Source: Gaiellasilicea sp963794385 (lineage in GTDB: Bacteria > Actinomycetota > Thermoleophilia > Gaiellales > Gaiellaceae). From it: a DNA stretch of 64,000 nt. Below are positions 26,886 through 33,267 of this stretch, piece by piece. The stretch's first letter is position 1. Every line of letters begins with the position of its first letter. The stretch is from positions 1 to 64,000 of the forward strand of contig CAWCDT010000006.1 of assembly GCA_963794385.1 (NCBI GenBank). The letters are read 5' to 3'. The notes beneath the pieces are model-generated. The model saw only the letters and a list, made by a program, of their open reading frames with translations. It was not told where the DNA came from and ran no database searches. Made by a program: the position numbers and the translations under genes.

Positions 26886-26959
26886 AGCGGATGATGGGAC
26901 TCGAACCCACGACCTTCTGCATGGCAAGCAGACGCTCTAGCCAACTGAGCTACATCCGC
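26886..26959 (-). tRNA. tRNA-Gly(GCC)
   Basis: A complete 74-base cloverleaf: acceptor GCGGATG/CATCCGC with discriminator T, D arm GCTC/GAGC, anticodon stem TCTGC/GCAGA with loop TTGCCAT (GCC), and T arm GTGGG-TTCGAGT-CCCAT. No CCA is encoded. It is the only intact copy; four truncated relatives lie to its left in the same orientation, as expected if its 3' part is an integration site. Confidence 0.97.
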
Positions 26960-26983
26960 GTGGGCCGCCAGTATAGCGCCGCG

Positions 26984-27008
26984 GCCAAGTAACAGACTGT
27001 TACTTGGC
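26984..27008. repeat. 25-bp palindrome at the end of the RNase HI gene
   Basis: GCCAAGTAACAG, a central A, and the exact complement CTGTTACTTGGC. It spans the stop codon of the RNase HI gene. A 21-of-25 match lies inside the biotin carboxylase gene at 62978-63002. Confidence 0.7.
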
Positions 27009-27401
27009 GGCGTCGAGCGCCTCGTTCACGAGCCGGTCGGCGAGCTCGTTGTGCTCGCGCCGGACCGCCGTGTAGGTCACCGAGTCGAGCTCGCGCGCGA
27101 GGCGCGCGGCGCGGAGCGAGAGGTCGCGAAGCGCAGCGTTCTTCACCTTGTACTCGCCGCGCATCTGCTTGACCATCAGCTCCGAGTCGGAGATCACTTC
27201 GACCTCGTTGACGCTGAGCTCGACTGCCTTCTCGAGCCCGGCGATGAGCGCGCTGTACTCGGCGACGTTGTTCGTCGCCACGCCGATCGCCTCCCCGTGC
27301 GCGGCGAGGACGGTGCCGTCGTCGGCTTCGAGCACGTACGCGTAGGCGGCCGGGCCCGGGTTGCCGCGCGCGCCGCCGTCGGTCGAGAGCCGGGCCTTCA
27401 C
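27000..27401 (-). CDS. RNase HI-family protein
   Basis: 133 residues from a GTG at 27401 that overlaps the previous stop (GTGA). Catalytic acidic residues are in place: STDGGARGNPG (Asp), NNVAEYSALIAGLEKA (Glu), VISDSELMVKQM (Asp) and HNELADRLVNEAL (Asp). It cleaves RNA in RNA-DNA hybrids. The compact size without the basic handle is typical of actinobacterial and archaeal type I enzymes. Last gene of a five-gene coupled operon. Confidence 0.93.
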   Translation of the reverse strand: MKARLSTDGGARGNPGPAAYAYVLEADDGTVLAAHGEAIGVATNNVAEYSALIAGLEKAVELSVNEVEVISDSELMVKQMRGEYKVKNAALRDLSLRAARLARELDSVTYTAVRREHNELADRLVNEALDAAK

Positions 27402-27718
27402 GGCTCGGCGAGCGCGTAGACGTCGTACGCTGGCTCCTCGTACGGGTGAGCCGTCCGAAGCGCAGCGACCACGTCGCCGAGCCGCTCGCCCGGAACGACG
27501 GTTTCGACCCGGAGCTCCGCCACGCGTTGCTCGCGACCCGCCTCGCCGAGGGCCGGGCTCGCCCCCGAGCCGCCGAAGAACGTCCCAGTTCCCGCGGCAT
27601 ACCAGGAGCAGCGCTCGTACGCGCCGATCCTCCCCGCCCCCGCCGCGAAGACCGCGTCGCGGGTCGCGTCGAGCGCCTCCCGCGGCACGAACCAGACGAG
27701 CTTGTAGGCAGCGGCCAC
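27398..27718 (-). CDS. NIF3/YqfO C-terminal-like (CutA-like fold) protein
   Basis: 106 residues: YKLVWFVPREALDATRDAVF, GAGRIGAYERCSWYAAGTGT and HPYEEPAYDVYAL. This is the inserted CutA-like domain of NIF3/YqfO proteins standing alone. Its GTG directly abuts the stop of the metallo-beta-lactamase gene, and its own stop overlaps the next start. Function of the stand-alone form is unclear. Confidence 0.85.
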   Translation of the reverse strand: MAAAYKLVWFVPREALDATRDAVFAAGAGRIGAYERCSWYAAGTGTFFGGSGASPALGEAGREQRVAELRVETVVPGERLGDVVAALRTAHPYEEPAYDVYALAEP

Positions 27719-28456
27719 TCAGGCGACCTCGAGCCCGTCGACCCCGACGACCGTCTCGGCGAAGTGGGGTCGGGCGAAGGAGAGCAGCGCCTCGTCGTCC
27801 TGCAGGTCCGGATGGATGTGGATCAGCACGAGCCGCTCGACCTCGGCCGCCGCCGCGAGCCGCGCCGCCTCGCCGGCAGCGGTGTGGCCGGCGTCGTCCG
27901 TGTGCTCGGCGGCATAGAAGGCCTCGTGGCAGAGGACTCGCGCGCCGCGGACGAAGTCGGCGCTCTCGGGGTCGTACGCCGTGTCGGTGCACCAGACGAT
28001 GGCGTCGTCGATCCGAAGCGCCAGCGTCGAGTTGACGTGCAAGTGCTGGATGCGCGTCCGGACGGAGAAGGCTCCGATCTCGTTGCCGCCGATCTCGAGC
28101 TCGTGCACGGCGAGCCGGGCCCGGAAGCTCGGTGGCGCGAGAGGCGAGTCGAGGAGCCGATCGACCAGCTCCGCTGTCGCGATCCCCTCGAGCGCCTCGC
28201 CCGCTCCCCAGACGTCGGGCGGCTGCTCGAGGTCGGCGACGTAGAAGAGCCCGATCAGGTGGTCGAGATGGAAGTGCGTCAGGACGACGTCGAGCCGGCG
28301 GACGCCGTCGAGCAGCTCGGGCTCGTTGAGAAGCCTGCTCGCCCCGGTACCGGCATCGATCAGAAGCGCGTCCCCGTCCTTGCGCAGGAGCGCACAGGCG
28401 GTCTCGCGGCGATCCGTGGGAACGAAGCCGCCGCTCCCGAGCAGGCGGAGACTCAG
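27719..28456 (-). CDS. Metallo-beta-lactamase-fold hydrolase (RNase Z-like)
   Basis: About 245 residues beginning LSLRLLGSGGF, with HFHLDH metal motif, CTDTAYD and a late HIHPDL histidine, as in RNase Z/ElaC-like enzymes. No ATG, GTG or TTG lies at the expected start. A CTG at 28456 overlaps the cupin stop as CTGA and gives the canonical N-terminus, so a CTG start is proposed. Function might be tRNA 3' processing or small-ester hydrolysis. Third gene of the operon. Confidence 0.85.
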   Translation of the reverse strand: MSLRLLGSGGFVPTDRRETACALLRKDGDALLIDAGTGASRLLNEPELLDGVRRLDVVLTHFHLDHLIGLFYVADLEQPPDVWGAGEALEGIATAELVDRLLDSPLAPPSFRARLAVHELEIGGNEIGAFSVRTRIQHLHVNSTLALRIDDAIVWCTDTAYDPESADFVRGARVLCHEAFYAAEHTDDAGHTAAGEAARLAAAAEVERLVLIHIHPDLQDDEALLSFARPHFAETVVGVDGLEVA

Positions 28457-28812
28457 ATCGCTTCCTCGCGCGCGGGCTCGCGCTCGCTCGAGTCGCCGGT
28501 GTTCGGAGTGCCCTGCGCCTCGATCAGGAGAACGTGCGCCTCCTCGTCGGCCCGTGGGCAATGCTCGACGCCGCGCGGCACCACGAAGAGCTCGCCCGGC
28601 CCGAGCTCGACGTCGCGATCGCGGAGCTGAATCGTGAGCCGGCCGGCGACGACGAGGAAGAAGTCGTCCGTGTCGGGATGCGTGTGCCAGACGAACTCGC
28701 CGCGCGTCTTCGCGACCTGGATCTTGTTGCCGTTGTAGGTGCCGACGATCTTGGGGCTGAAGTGCTCGTCGAACGACGCCAGCTTCTCGGCGAGGTTGAC
28801 CTTGTCGAGCAT
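28453..28812 (-). CDS. Single-domain cupin
   Basis: 119 residues with both cupin motifs: GEFVWHTHPDTDDFFLVVAG and PGELFVVPRGVEHCP. The metal-binding His and Glu positions are mostly preserved (His-x-His, Asp, His). The ATG follows the ALDH stop with no gap, and its stop overlaps the next start. Likely a metal-dependent isomerase, dioxygenase or binding protein; the substrate is unknown. Confidence 0.88.
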   Translation of the reverse strand: MLDKVNLAEKLASFDEHFSPKIVGTYNGNKIQVAKTRGEFVWHTHPDTDDFFLVVAGRLTIQLRDRDVELGPGELFVVPRGVEHCPRADEEAHVLLIEAQGTPNTGDSSEREPAREEAI

Positions 28813-30321
28813 CTACGGTGCCGGGTGCTCGACGTTGTCGATCTGCGCGCGCTGGAGCTTGCCCGAGTAGTCGACGTAGAGCGACTTCCACTCCGTGAAG
28901 ACGTCGAGGGCCGCCTGCCCCGCCTCGCGGTGCCCGTTGCCGGTGTCCTTCGTCCCGCCGAAGGGCAGGTGCACCTCGGCGCCGGTCGTGCCCGCGTTGA
29001 TGTACGTGATCCCGGACTGGAGGTCGCGCATCGCCCGGAAGGCCTTGTTCACGTCGCGCGTGAAGATCGAGGAGGAGAGGCCGTAGCGGATCCCGTTCGC
29101 GACCTCGACCGCTTCCTCGAACGACGACACCGGGATGAGCGCGGTGGTCGGGCCGAAGATCTCCTCCTGGGCAATCCTCATCTGCGGGTCGACGTCGGCG
29201 AAGATCGTGGGGCGGTAGAAGAAGCCCTTGCCGAGGTCGCCCTCGGTCGCGGCCTCGCCGCCGGTGAGCAGCTTCGCGCCCTCGTCCGAGCCGATTCCCG
29301 AGTAGGAGTGGATCTTGTCGAGCGACTCCTGGTTGATCACCGGGCCGAGGTCGGTCTCGGGGTCCCAGCCGGGCCCGATCCGCATCGCCTCGGCACGCGC
29401 GACGAGCCGCTTCTGGAGCTCGCCGTAGACCGCCTCGTGCACGATCACGCGGCTCGCGGCCGTGCAGCGCTGGCCGGAGGTGCCGAACGCCGACCAGACG
29501 ATTCCCTCCACGGCGAGCTCGAGGTCGGCATCGTCCATGACGATGATCCCGTTCTTGCCGCCGAGCTCGAGGTGGACGTGCTTGAGATTGTCCGCCGCGG
29601 CCTTCGTCACGAGCACACCGGTCTCGCGCGAGCCGGTGAACGTGATCACGGGAACGTCGGGATGGCGCACGAGCCGGTCGCCCGCCTCCTCGCCGTAGCC
29701 GTGGACGAGGTTGACGACGCCGTCGGGCAGGCCCGCTTCGCCGAGCAGCTCGACGAACCGCGCCGCCAGGAGCGGCGTGTCCTCGGCCGGCTTGAGCACG
29801 ACGGTGTTGCCGCACACGAGCGCCGGCGCGAGCTTCCAGGCCGGGATCGCGATCGGGAAGTTCCAGGGCGTGATCGCGCCGACGACGCCGATCGGCATCC
29901 GGACCGACATCTGGAACTTGTCGCGCAGCTCCGAGGGCGTCGTGTGGCCGAACAGCCGCCTGCCCTCGCCGGCCATGTAGATCGACATGTCGATCGCTTC
30001 CTGGACGTCGCCGCCGGCCTCGGCCAGCACCTTGCCCATCTCGCGGCTCATCAGCTCGGTCAGCTCGTCCTTGCGCTCCTCGAGCAGCCGCGCGAACCGG
30101 AACAGGATCGTGCCGCGCTCAGGTGCGGGAACGAGCCGCCACTCCTCGAACGCGGCCCTCGCGGCTTCGACCGCGCGGTCGACGTCCTCGGCGCCGGAGC
30201 GCGGGAAGGTGGCGAGCGCCTCGCCGGTCGCCGGGACGCGCGACTCGAACGTCTCGCCCGAGGCGCCGTCGAGCCACTCGCCGCCGACGTAGTTCTTGCT
30301 TCGCTCGGCTGCGACCGCCAT
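28813..30321 (-). CDS. NAD(P)-dependent aldehyde dehydrogenase
   Basis: 502 residues. Cofactor motif ITPWNFPIAIPAWKLAPALV, catalytic Glu in HLELGGKN, catalytic Cys in SGQRCTAASR, and the C-terminal PFGGTKDTGNGHREAG. The set YMAGEGRRLFGHTTPS is usual for succinate-semialdehyde/aldehyde dehydrogenases of the GabD or ALDH7-like groups. The longer frame upstream of the ATG at 30321 is not needed. First gene of the coupled operon running to RNase HI. Confidence 0.92.
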   Translation of the reverse strand: MAVAAERSKNYVGGEWLDGASGETFESRVPATGEALATFPRSGAEDVDRAVEAARAAFEEWRLVPAPERGTILFRFARLLEERKDELTELMSREMGKVLAEAGGDVQEAIDMSIYMAGEGRRLFGHTTPSELRDKFQMSVRMPIGVVGAITPWNFPIAIPAWKLAPALVCGNTVVLKPAEDTPLLAARFVELLGEAGLPDGVVNLVHGYGEEAGDRLVRHPDVPVITFTGSRETGVLVTKAAADNLKHVHLELGGKNGIIVMDDADLELAVEGIVWSAFGTSGQRCTAASRVIVHEAVYGELQKRLVARAEAMRIGPGWDPETDLGPVINQESLDKIHSYSGIGSDEGAKLLTGGEAATEGDLGKGFFYRPTIFADVDPQMRIAQEEIFGPTTALIPVSSFEEAVEVANGIRYGLSSSIFTRDVNKAFRAMRDLQSGITYINAGTTGAEVHLPFGGTKDTGNGHREAGQAALDVFTEWKSLYVDYSGKLQRAQIDNVEHPAP

Positions 30322-30371
30322 CGGCCTGAGTCTAGTCACGACCCGCCCGGCGAAGCTACGCTGAGGGAACG

Positions 30372-30911
30372 ATGTGGAAGTTCTTGGTCGCTGCGGTTGC
30401 GGTCGGTATCGCGGTGTTCGGCGGCGTCGTCGCCCTCGGGCTGCGTGCGGTCGATTCCGAAGCCGAACCGACGCCTGCGGCGGCCCCGCTCCCGAAGCCG
30501 CAGAGCTGGGCCGACCGCGCCAGCGCACACTGCGTGAACAGCCTCGACACGGTCCGCGCGAAGCTGACGGGCGCGGCCGGCAATGGGACCGCGACGGCCG
30601 CGGCGAGCAGGAAGACTGCAGTCCGACTCTTCGTCGAGACGACCGCGATCGAGGGCCGGCTCGTTGCGAACCTGCGCGCGATCCCCGCACCGCCCGATCG
30701 CGCGAAGGTCGACGAGGCGATCGGCCGGTTCGCCGAGCAACACGCGAAGGACGTTGTGGTCGGCCGCCGCCTCCAGCGGAAATACGACGAGCAACTGCTG
30801 CGGAGCGCGGTCAAGGTGTATGAGCGCGAGGCGACGCGCCTCCGCACGCTCTTCCGCCAGCTCGGCGCGACCGGCTGCGTCAGCTACTTCAATCCGTCTT
30901 CGTACGAGTAG
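30372..30911 (+). CDS. Membrane-anchored protein of unknown function
   Basis: 179 residues: an N-terminal membrane helix (FLVAAVAVGIAVFGGVVALG), a Pro/Ala linker and a predicted helical domain outside the membrane (FVETTAIEGRLVANLRAIPA, AIGRFAEQHAKDVVVGRRLQ), with two cysteines (SAHC, TGCVSYF). Divergent from the ALDH operon. Family unknown. Confidence 0.72.
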   Translation: MWKFLVAAVAVGIAVFGGVVALGLRAVDSEAEPTPAAAPLPKPQSWADRASAHCVNSLDTVRAKLTGAAGNGTATAAASRKTAVRLFVETTAIEGRLVANLRAIPAPPDRAKVDEAIGRFAEQHAKDVVVGRRLQRKYDEQLLRSAVKVYEREATRLRTLFRQLGATGCVSYFNPSSYE

Positions 30912-30920
30912 CCGAGCCGC

Positions 30921-31133
30921 CTAAGGCGAGTCGGTGTCCGGAAAGGTCCCCGGGATGCGCGCCCGGCGCCGGTCGCGGAGCTCGCGCTTGCCCCCGTACT
31001 CGCGGCCGTTGCGCCGGTCGTCTCCCTCGCGCCGGTCGACGATCACCGTGACGTTCGGGTTGTCCTTGTAGTACTCGACCATCTTCTCGAAGAGCTCGCC
31101 CTCGAGCTCGCGTGGGATGACGCAGTAGATCAT
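30921..31133 (-). CDS. Small conserved-looking actinobacterial protein
   Basis: 70 residues from the internal ATG at 31133 (MIYCVIPRELEGELFEKM); an upstream ATG at 31187 is less convincing. The sequence YYKDNPNVTVIVDRREGDDR followed by an Arg-rich tail (RELRDRRRARIPG) resembles short proteins often seen in this class. It is convergent with the membrane protein. Function unknown. Confidence 0.65.
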   Translation of the reverse strand: MIYCVIPRELEGELFEKMVEYYKDNPNVTVIVDRREGDDRRNGREYGGKRELRDRRRARIPGTFPDTDSP

Positions 31134-31230
31134 CTGCTCAGTCTCTGGGATTCGGGCCAACCATGTCGTCCCCTGCGCGGGGCACATCTTGGAAGTGACG
31201 CTCGTTCCAGCTCGAGCGGACGGGACACGC

Positions 31231-31863
31231 TCAGGTGCTCTTTCTCGCCGTCGCCGTCAAGGCGCCGAGCCCGACGAACACCGCGCCGGACACGTAGCGC
31301 CGCAGCGCGAGGAAGCGGCGGCTGCGGCGCAGCCGCTCGGACGCCGTCCCGGCGGCGAGCGCCCAGATGCTGTCGCTGACGACGGCGAGGACGACGAACA
31401 GGAGCCCGAGCACGCCGATCTGGAGGGCAGCCGAGCCCTTGTCCGGGTCGACGAACTGAGGCAGGAAGGCGAAGAAGAAGAGTGCCGTCTTCGGATTGAG
31501 GACGTTGACGACGGCGCCCTGCCAGAAGACGCGGCGGAGTCGCCGCTCCTGCGGCGCGGCCGCAACGGGCTCCTCCCGGCGCACGAAGAGCGTGTGCAGG
31601 CCGAGCCCGATCAGGTACGCGGCGCCCGCGTACTTGACGACGGCGAAGGCGGTGGCGGACGAGACGAGCAGGGACGAGAGCCCGATCGCCGCCGCCGTGA
31701 CGTGGACGAGGCCGCCGGCGGCGACGCCCAGTGCGGAGACGAGGCCGGCCGCCCGGCCGCGATCGATCGACTGCGCGACGATGTAGAGGACGGCGGGACC
31801 GGGCACGACGATCAGCGCCAGCGCCGCGGCGGCGAACAGCAGCAGGGTCGAACTGTCAGGCAC
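31231..31863 (-). CDS. LysE/RhtB-family amino acid exporter
   Basis: 210 residues with about six membrane segments. LIVVPGPAVLYIVAQSIDRG (the family G-P-G/A region) opens the protein and NVLNPKTALFFFAFLPQFVD is the central signature. The GTG at 31863 is preceded by GGAAGGGG as ribosome site. That site lies inside the right-hand arm (as read by this gene) of the 164-bp fold-back element, so hairpin formation could mask it. Confidence 0.92.
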   Translation of the reverse strand: MPDSSTLLLFAAAALALIVVPGPAVLYIVAQSIDRGRAAGLVSALGVAAGGLVHVTAAAIGLSSLLVSSATAFAVVKYAGAAYLIGLGLHTLFVRREEPVAAAPQERRLRRVFWQGAVVNVLNPKTALFFFAFLPQFVDPDKGSAALQIGVLGLLFVVLAVVSDSIWALAAGTASERLRRSRRFLALRRYVSGAVFVGLGALTATARKST

Positions 31864-31865
31864 CT

Positions 31866-32029
31866 AGTGCCCCTTCCAGCAATGCTCGCCCGCTTCTGGC
31901 CCGCGATCACGCGGCGCGAGAGACCACCCGCGCCCTTGCGCAGGCAACCAGCCTGCGCCGCGGACGCGTGCGGCCTCTCGCTTGGTGCTCGCAACCCAGA
32001 CGCTAGACAGCATCACTGGAAGGGGCACT
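31866..32029. repeat. 164-bp fold-back element (MITE-like or structured leader)
   Basis: Outer 14-bp perfect inverted repeats AGTGCCCCTTCCAG (31866-31879) and its complement (32016-32029) extend to 19 of 21 matches. The halves continue to pair imperfectly through TCTGG, GCGAGAG and CGCG blocks to a central perfect stem GCGCAGGC/GCCTGCGC (31938-31958) with loop AACCA. The whole fits between the LysE start and the stop codon of the next gene. Confidence 0.75.
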
Positions 32030-32631
32030 CAGATGCGGGCGATGTCGGGCATCAAGCGCCCGTCGGCGGCGAGGTGTGCGTTCCAGTCCATGTACGTGGT
32101 CTCCAGGTCCACGAGATCGTGACCTCGCTCGACCAGGCGGACGGGGTGGGCGGCGTCCGGCGAGACGCGGTACTGGTACCAGGAGATCTCCCACGCGACC
32201 GTGACGATCATCTCGCCGCTGACGCCGGAGAGCGGGAGGATCGATGCCTTCGGCGCTCCGAGGCTCTTCGCGACGCCGGCGACCGTGCGACGGTGCTGGC
32301 TCAGGTTGAAGAGGTCGGCGGCCTCGACGAGCGCGAGCTCCGGCTCCGAGAGGCGGCGCAGAATCGGCTCGGCCGCCACAGGCGCCTCCTCGGCACGCCT
32401 CCCCCCTCCGAGCAGGCTCGCGAGACTCCGCCGGCGCCGCCTCGATTGCAGGGCCACCGTCGGCAGAGCCTGGCTGCCCTCGCGCAGCCAGCCGTGCTCG
32501 AGCGCGATCTCGGCGCAGAGCTCGCAGACGTCGACGTACTGGCCGCCGTCAGGCGAGAACCGGATCGGGTGCTCTCCCATGAGCAGGGTCCGCTCACAGA
32601 TCGCACAGGTCCGCGTCGCCGTCGCGCGCAT
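32029..32631 (-). CDS. Protein of unknown function with N-terminal zinc-ribbon-like cysteines
   Basis: 200 residues. CAICERTLL and CELCAEIALEHGW give a CxxC...CxxC pair likely to bind zinc. A basic linker (SRRRRRSLASLL) follows, and then a C-terminal domain rich in conserved aromatic residues (WEISWYQYRVSPDA, TTYMDWNAHLAADGRL). The last part resembles a domain common in actinobacteria without known role. The stop codon overlaps the end of the fold-back element. Confidence 0.75.
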   Translation of the reverse strand: MRATATRTCAICERTLLMGEHPIRFSPDGGQYVDVCELCAEIALEHGWLREGSQALPTVALQSRRRRRSLASLLGGGRRAEEAPVAAEPILRRLSEPELALVEAADLFNLSQHRRTVAGVAKSLGAPKASILPLSGVSGEMIVTVAWEISWYQYRVSPDAAHPVRLVERGHDLVDLETTYMDWNAHLAADGRLMPDIARI

Positions 32632-32694
32632 GCGGCGACCGTAGCAGACCCCTCCCGAAGTTCTCCACAGCCCGTGGACAGCGCTGCTGCTGAT

Positions 32695-32711
32695 ATATGT
32701 TTCTTACATAT
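32695..32711. promoter_or_regulatory. Inverted repeat at the PadR start codon, candidate operator
   Basis: ATATGT, 5-base spacer TTCTT and ACATAT, overlapping the ATG at 32710. PadR-family operators typically contain ATGT/ACAT half sites, so autoregulation is likely; inferred. Confidence 0.55.
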
Positions 32712-33066
32712 GTACGGACGCGGACGACGCAGAGGACGGGGCGGCAGGGTCGAGCGCTTCCAGGTGGCAGCGATCCTGCTGCTGCTCGGCGAGCGCTCCG
32801 CCCACGGCTACGACCTGCTCGAACGGTTGCCGTCCGTGACCGGTGAGGAGCGGGTCGACGTGGGCAACCTCTATCGCGTCCTCCGGGCCCTCGAAGAGCA
32901 GGGTTACGTCACGAGCGAATGGGACGAGACGCTTCCAGGCCCCGCGAAGCGCACCTACGAGCTGACCGCGGCCGGACAAGCCGCTCTGGAGCGCTGGGCA
33001 GCCGCGCTCACGGAGACCCGCGCCCGGATCGACCGCTTCCTCGTACGACACGCGGAGAGGAGGTGA
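32710..33066 (+). CDS. PadR-family transcriptional regulator
   Basis: 118 residues from the ATG at 32710, after an Arg/Gly-rich leader. The winged helix is typical: FQVAAILLLLGERSAHGYDL, NLYRVLRALEEQGYVTSEW and RTYELTAAGQAALERWAAAL. PadR proteins are dimeric repressors of transport or stress genes. It overlaps nothing upstream and is followed by a coupled small gene two bases later. Confidence 0.92.
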   Translation: MYGRGRRRGRGGRVERFQVAAILLLLGERSAHGYDLLERLPSVTGEERVDVGNLYRVLRALEEQGYVTSEWDETLPGPAKRTYELTAAGQAALERWAAALTETRARIDRFLVRHAERR

Positions 33067-33068
33067 CA

Positions 33069-33260
33069 ATGCACCACCGCAAGTTCCACCGCCGCGTGCG
33101 ACCGCCCTTGGGCGCGCGCTTCTACGCGCGCGAGAACGTGCTCGAGCGGCTGGACGAGTACCAGCGCGACCTCGAGCAGGAGCTCGCCGACGTGACGGAG
33201 CTGATCAAGCGCCTTCGCGAAGAAGGCGAAAGCCCGCGGAGCGAGCCGCAGACGATCTAG
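33069..33260 (+). CDS. Small coiled-coil protein paired with PadR
   Basis: 63 residues, ATG at 33069, ribosome site AGGAGGTGA overlapping the PadR stop. Basic N-terminus (MHHRKFHRRVRPPLGARFYA) and a heptad-like C-terminal helix (VLERLDEYQRDLEQELADV) resembling DUF5320-type proteins that often follow PadR genes. It may modulate the regulator; inferred. Confidence 0.75.
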   Translation: MHHRKFHRRVRPPLGARFYARENVLERLDEYQRDLEQELADVTELIKRLREEGESPRSEPQTI

Positions 33261-33267
33261 CCGCAAT

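Noticed and set aside
31189..32709. Long upstream extension of the PadR frame
   Set aside because: It runs antisense through LysE and the zinc-ribbon gene; PadR homology starts only at 32710.
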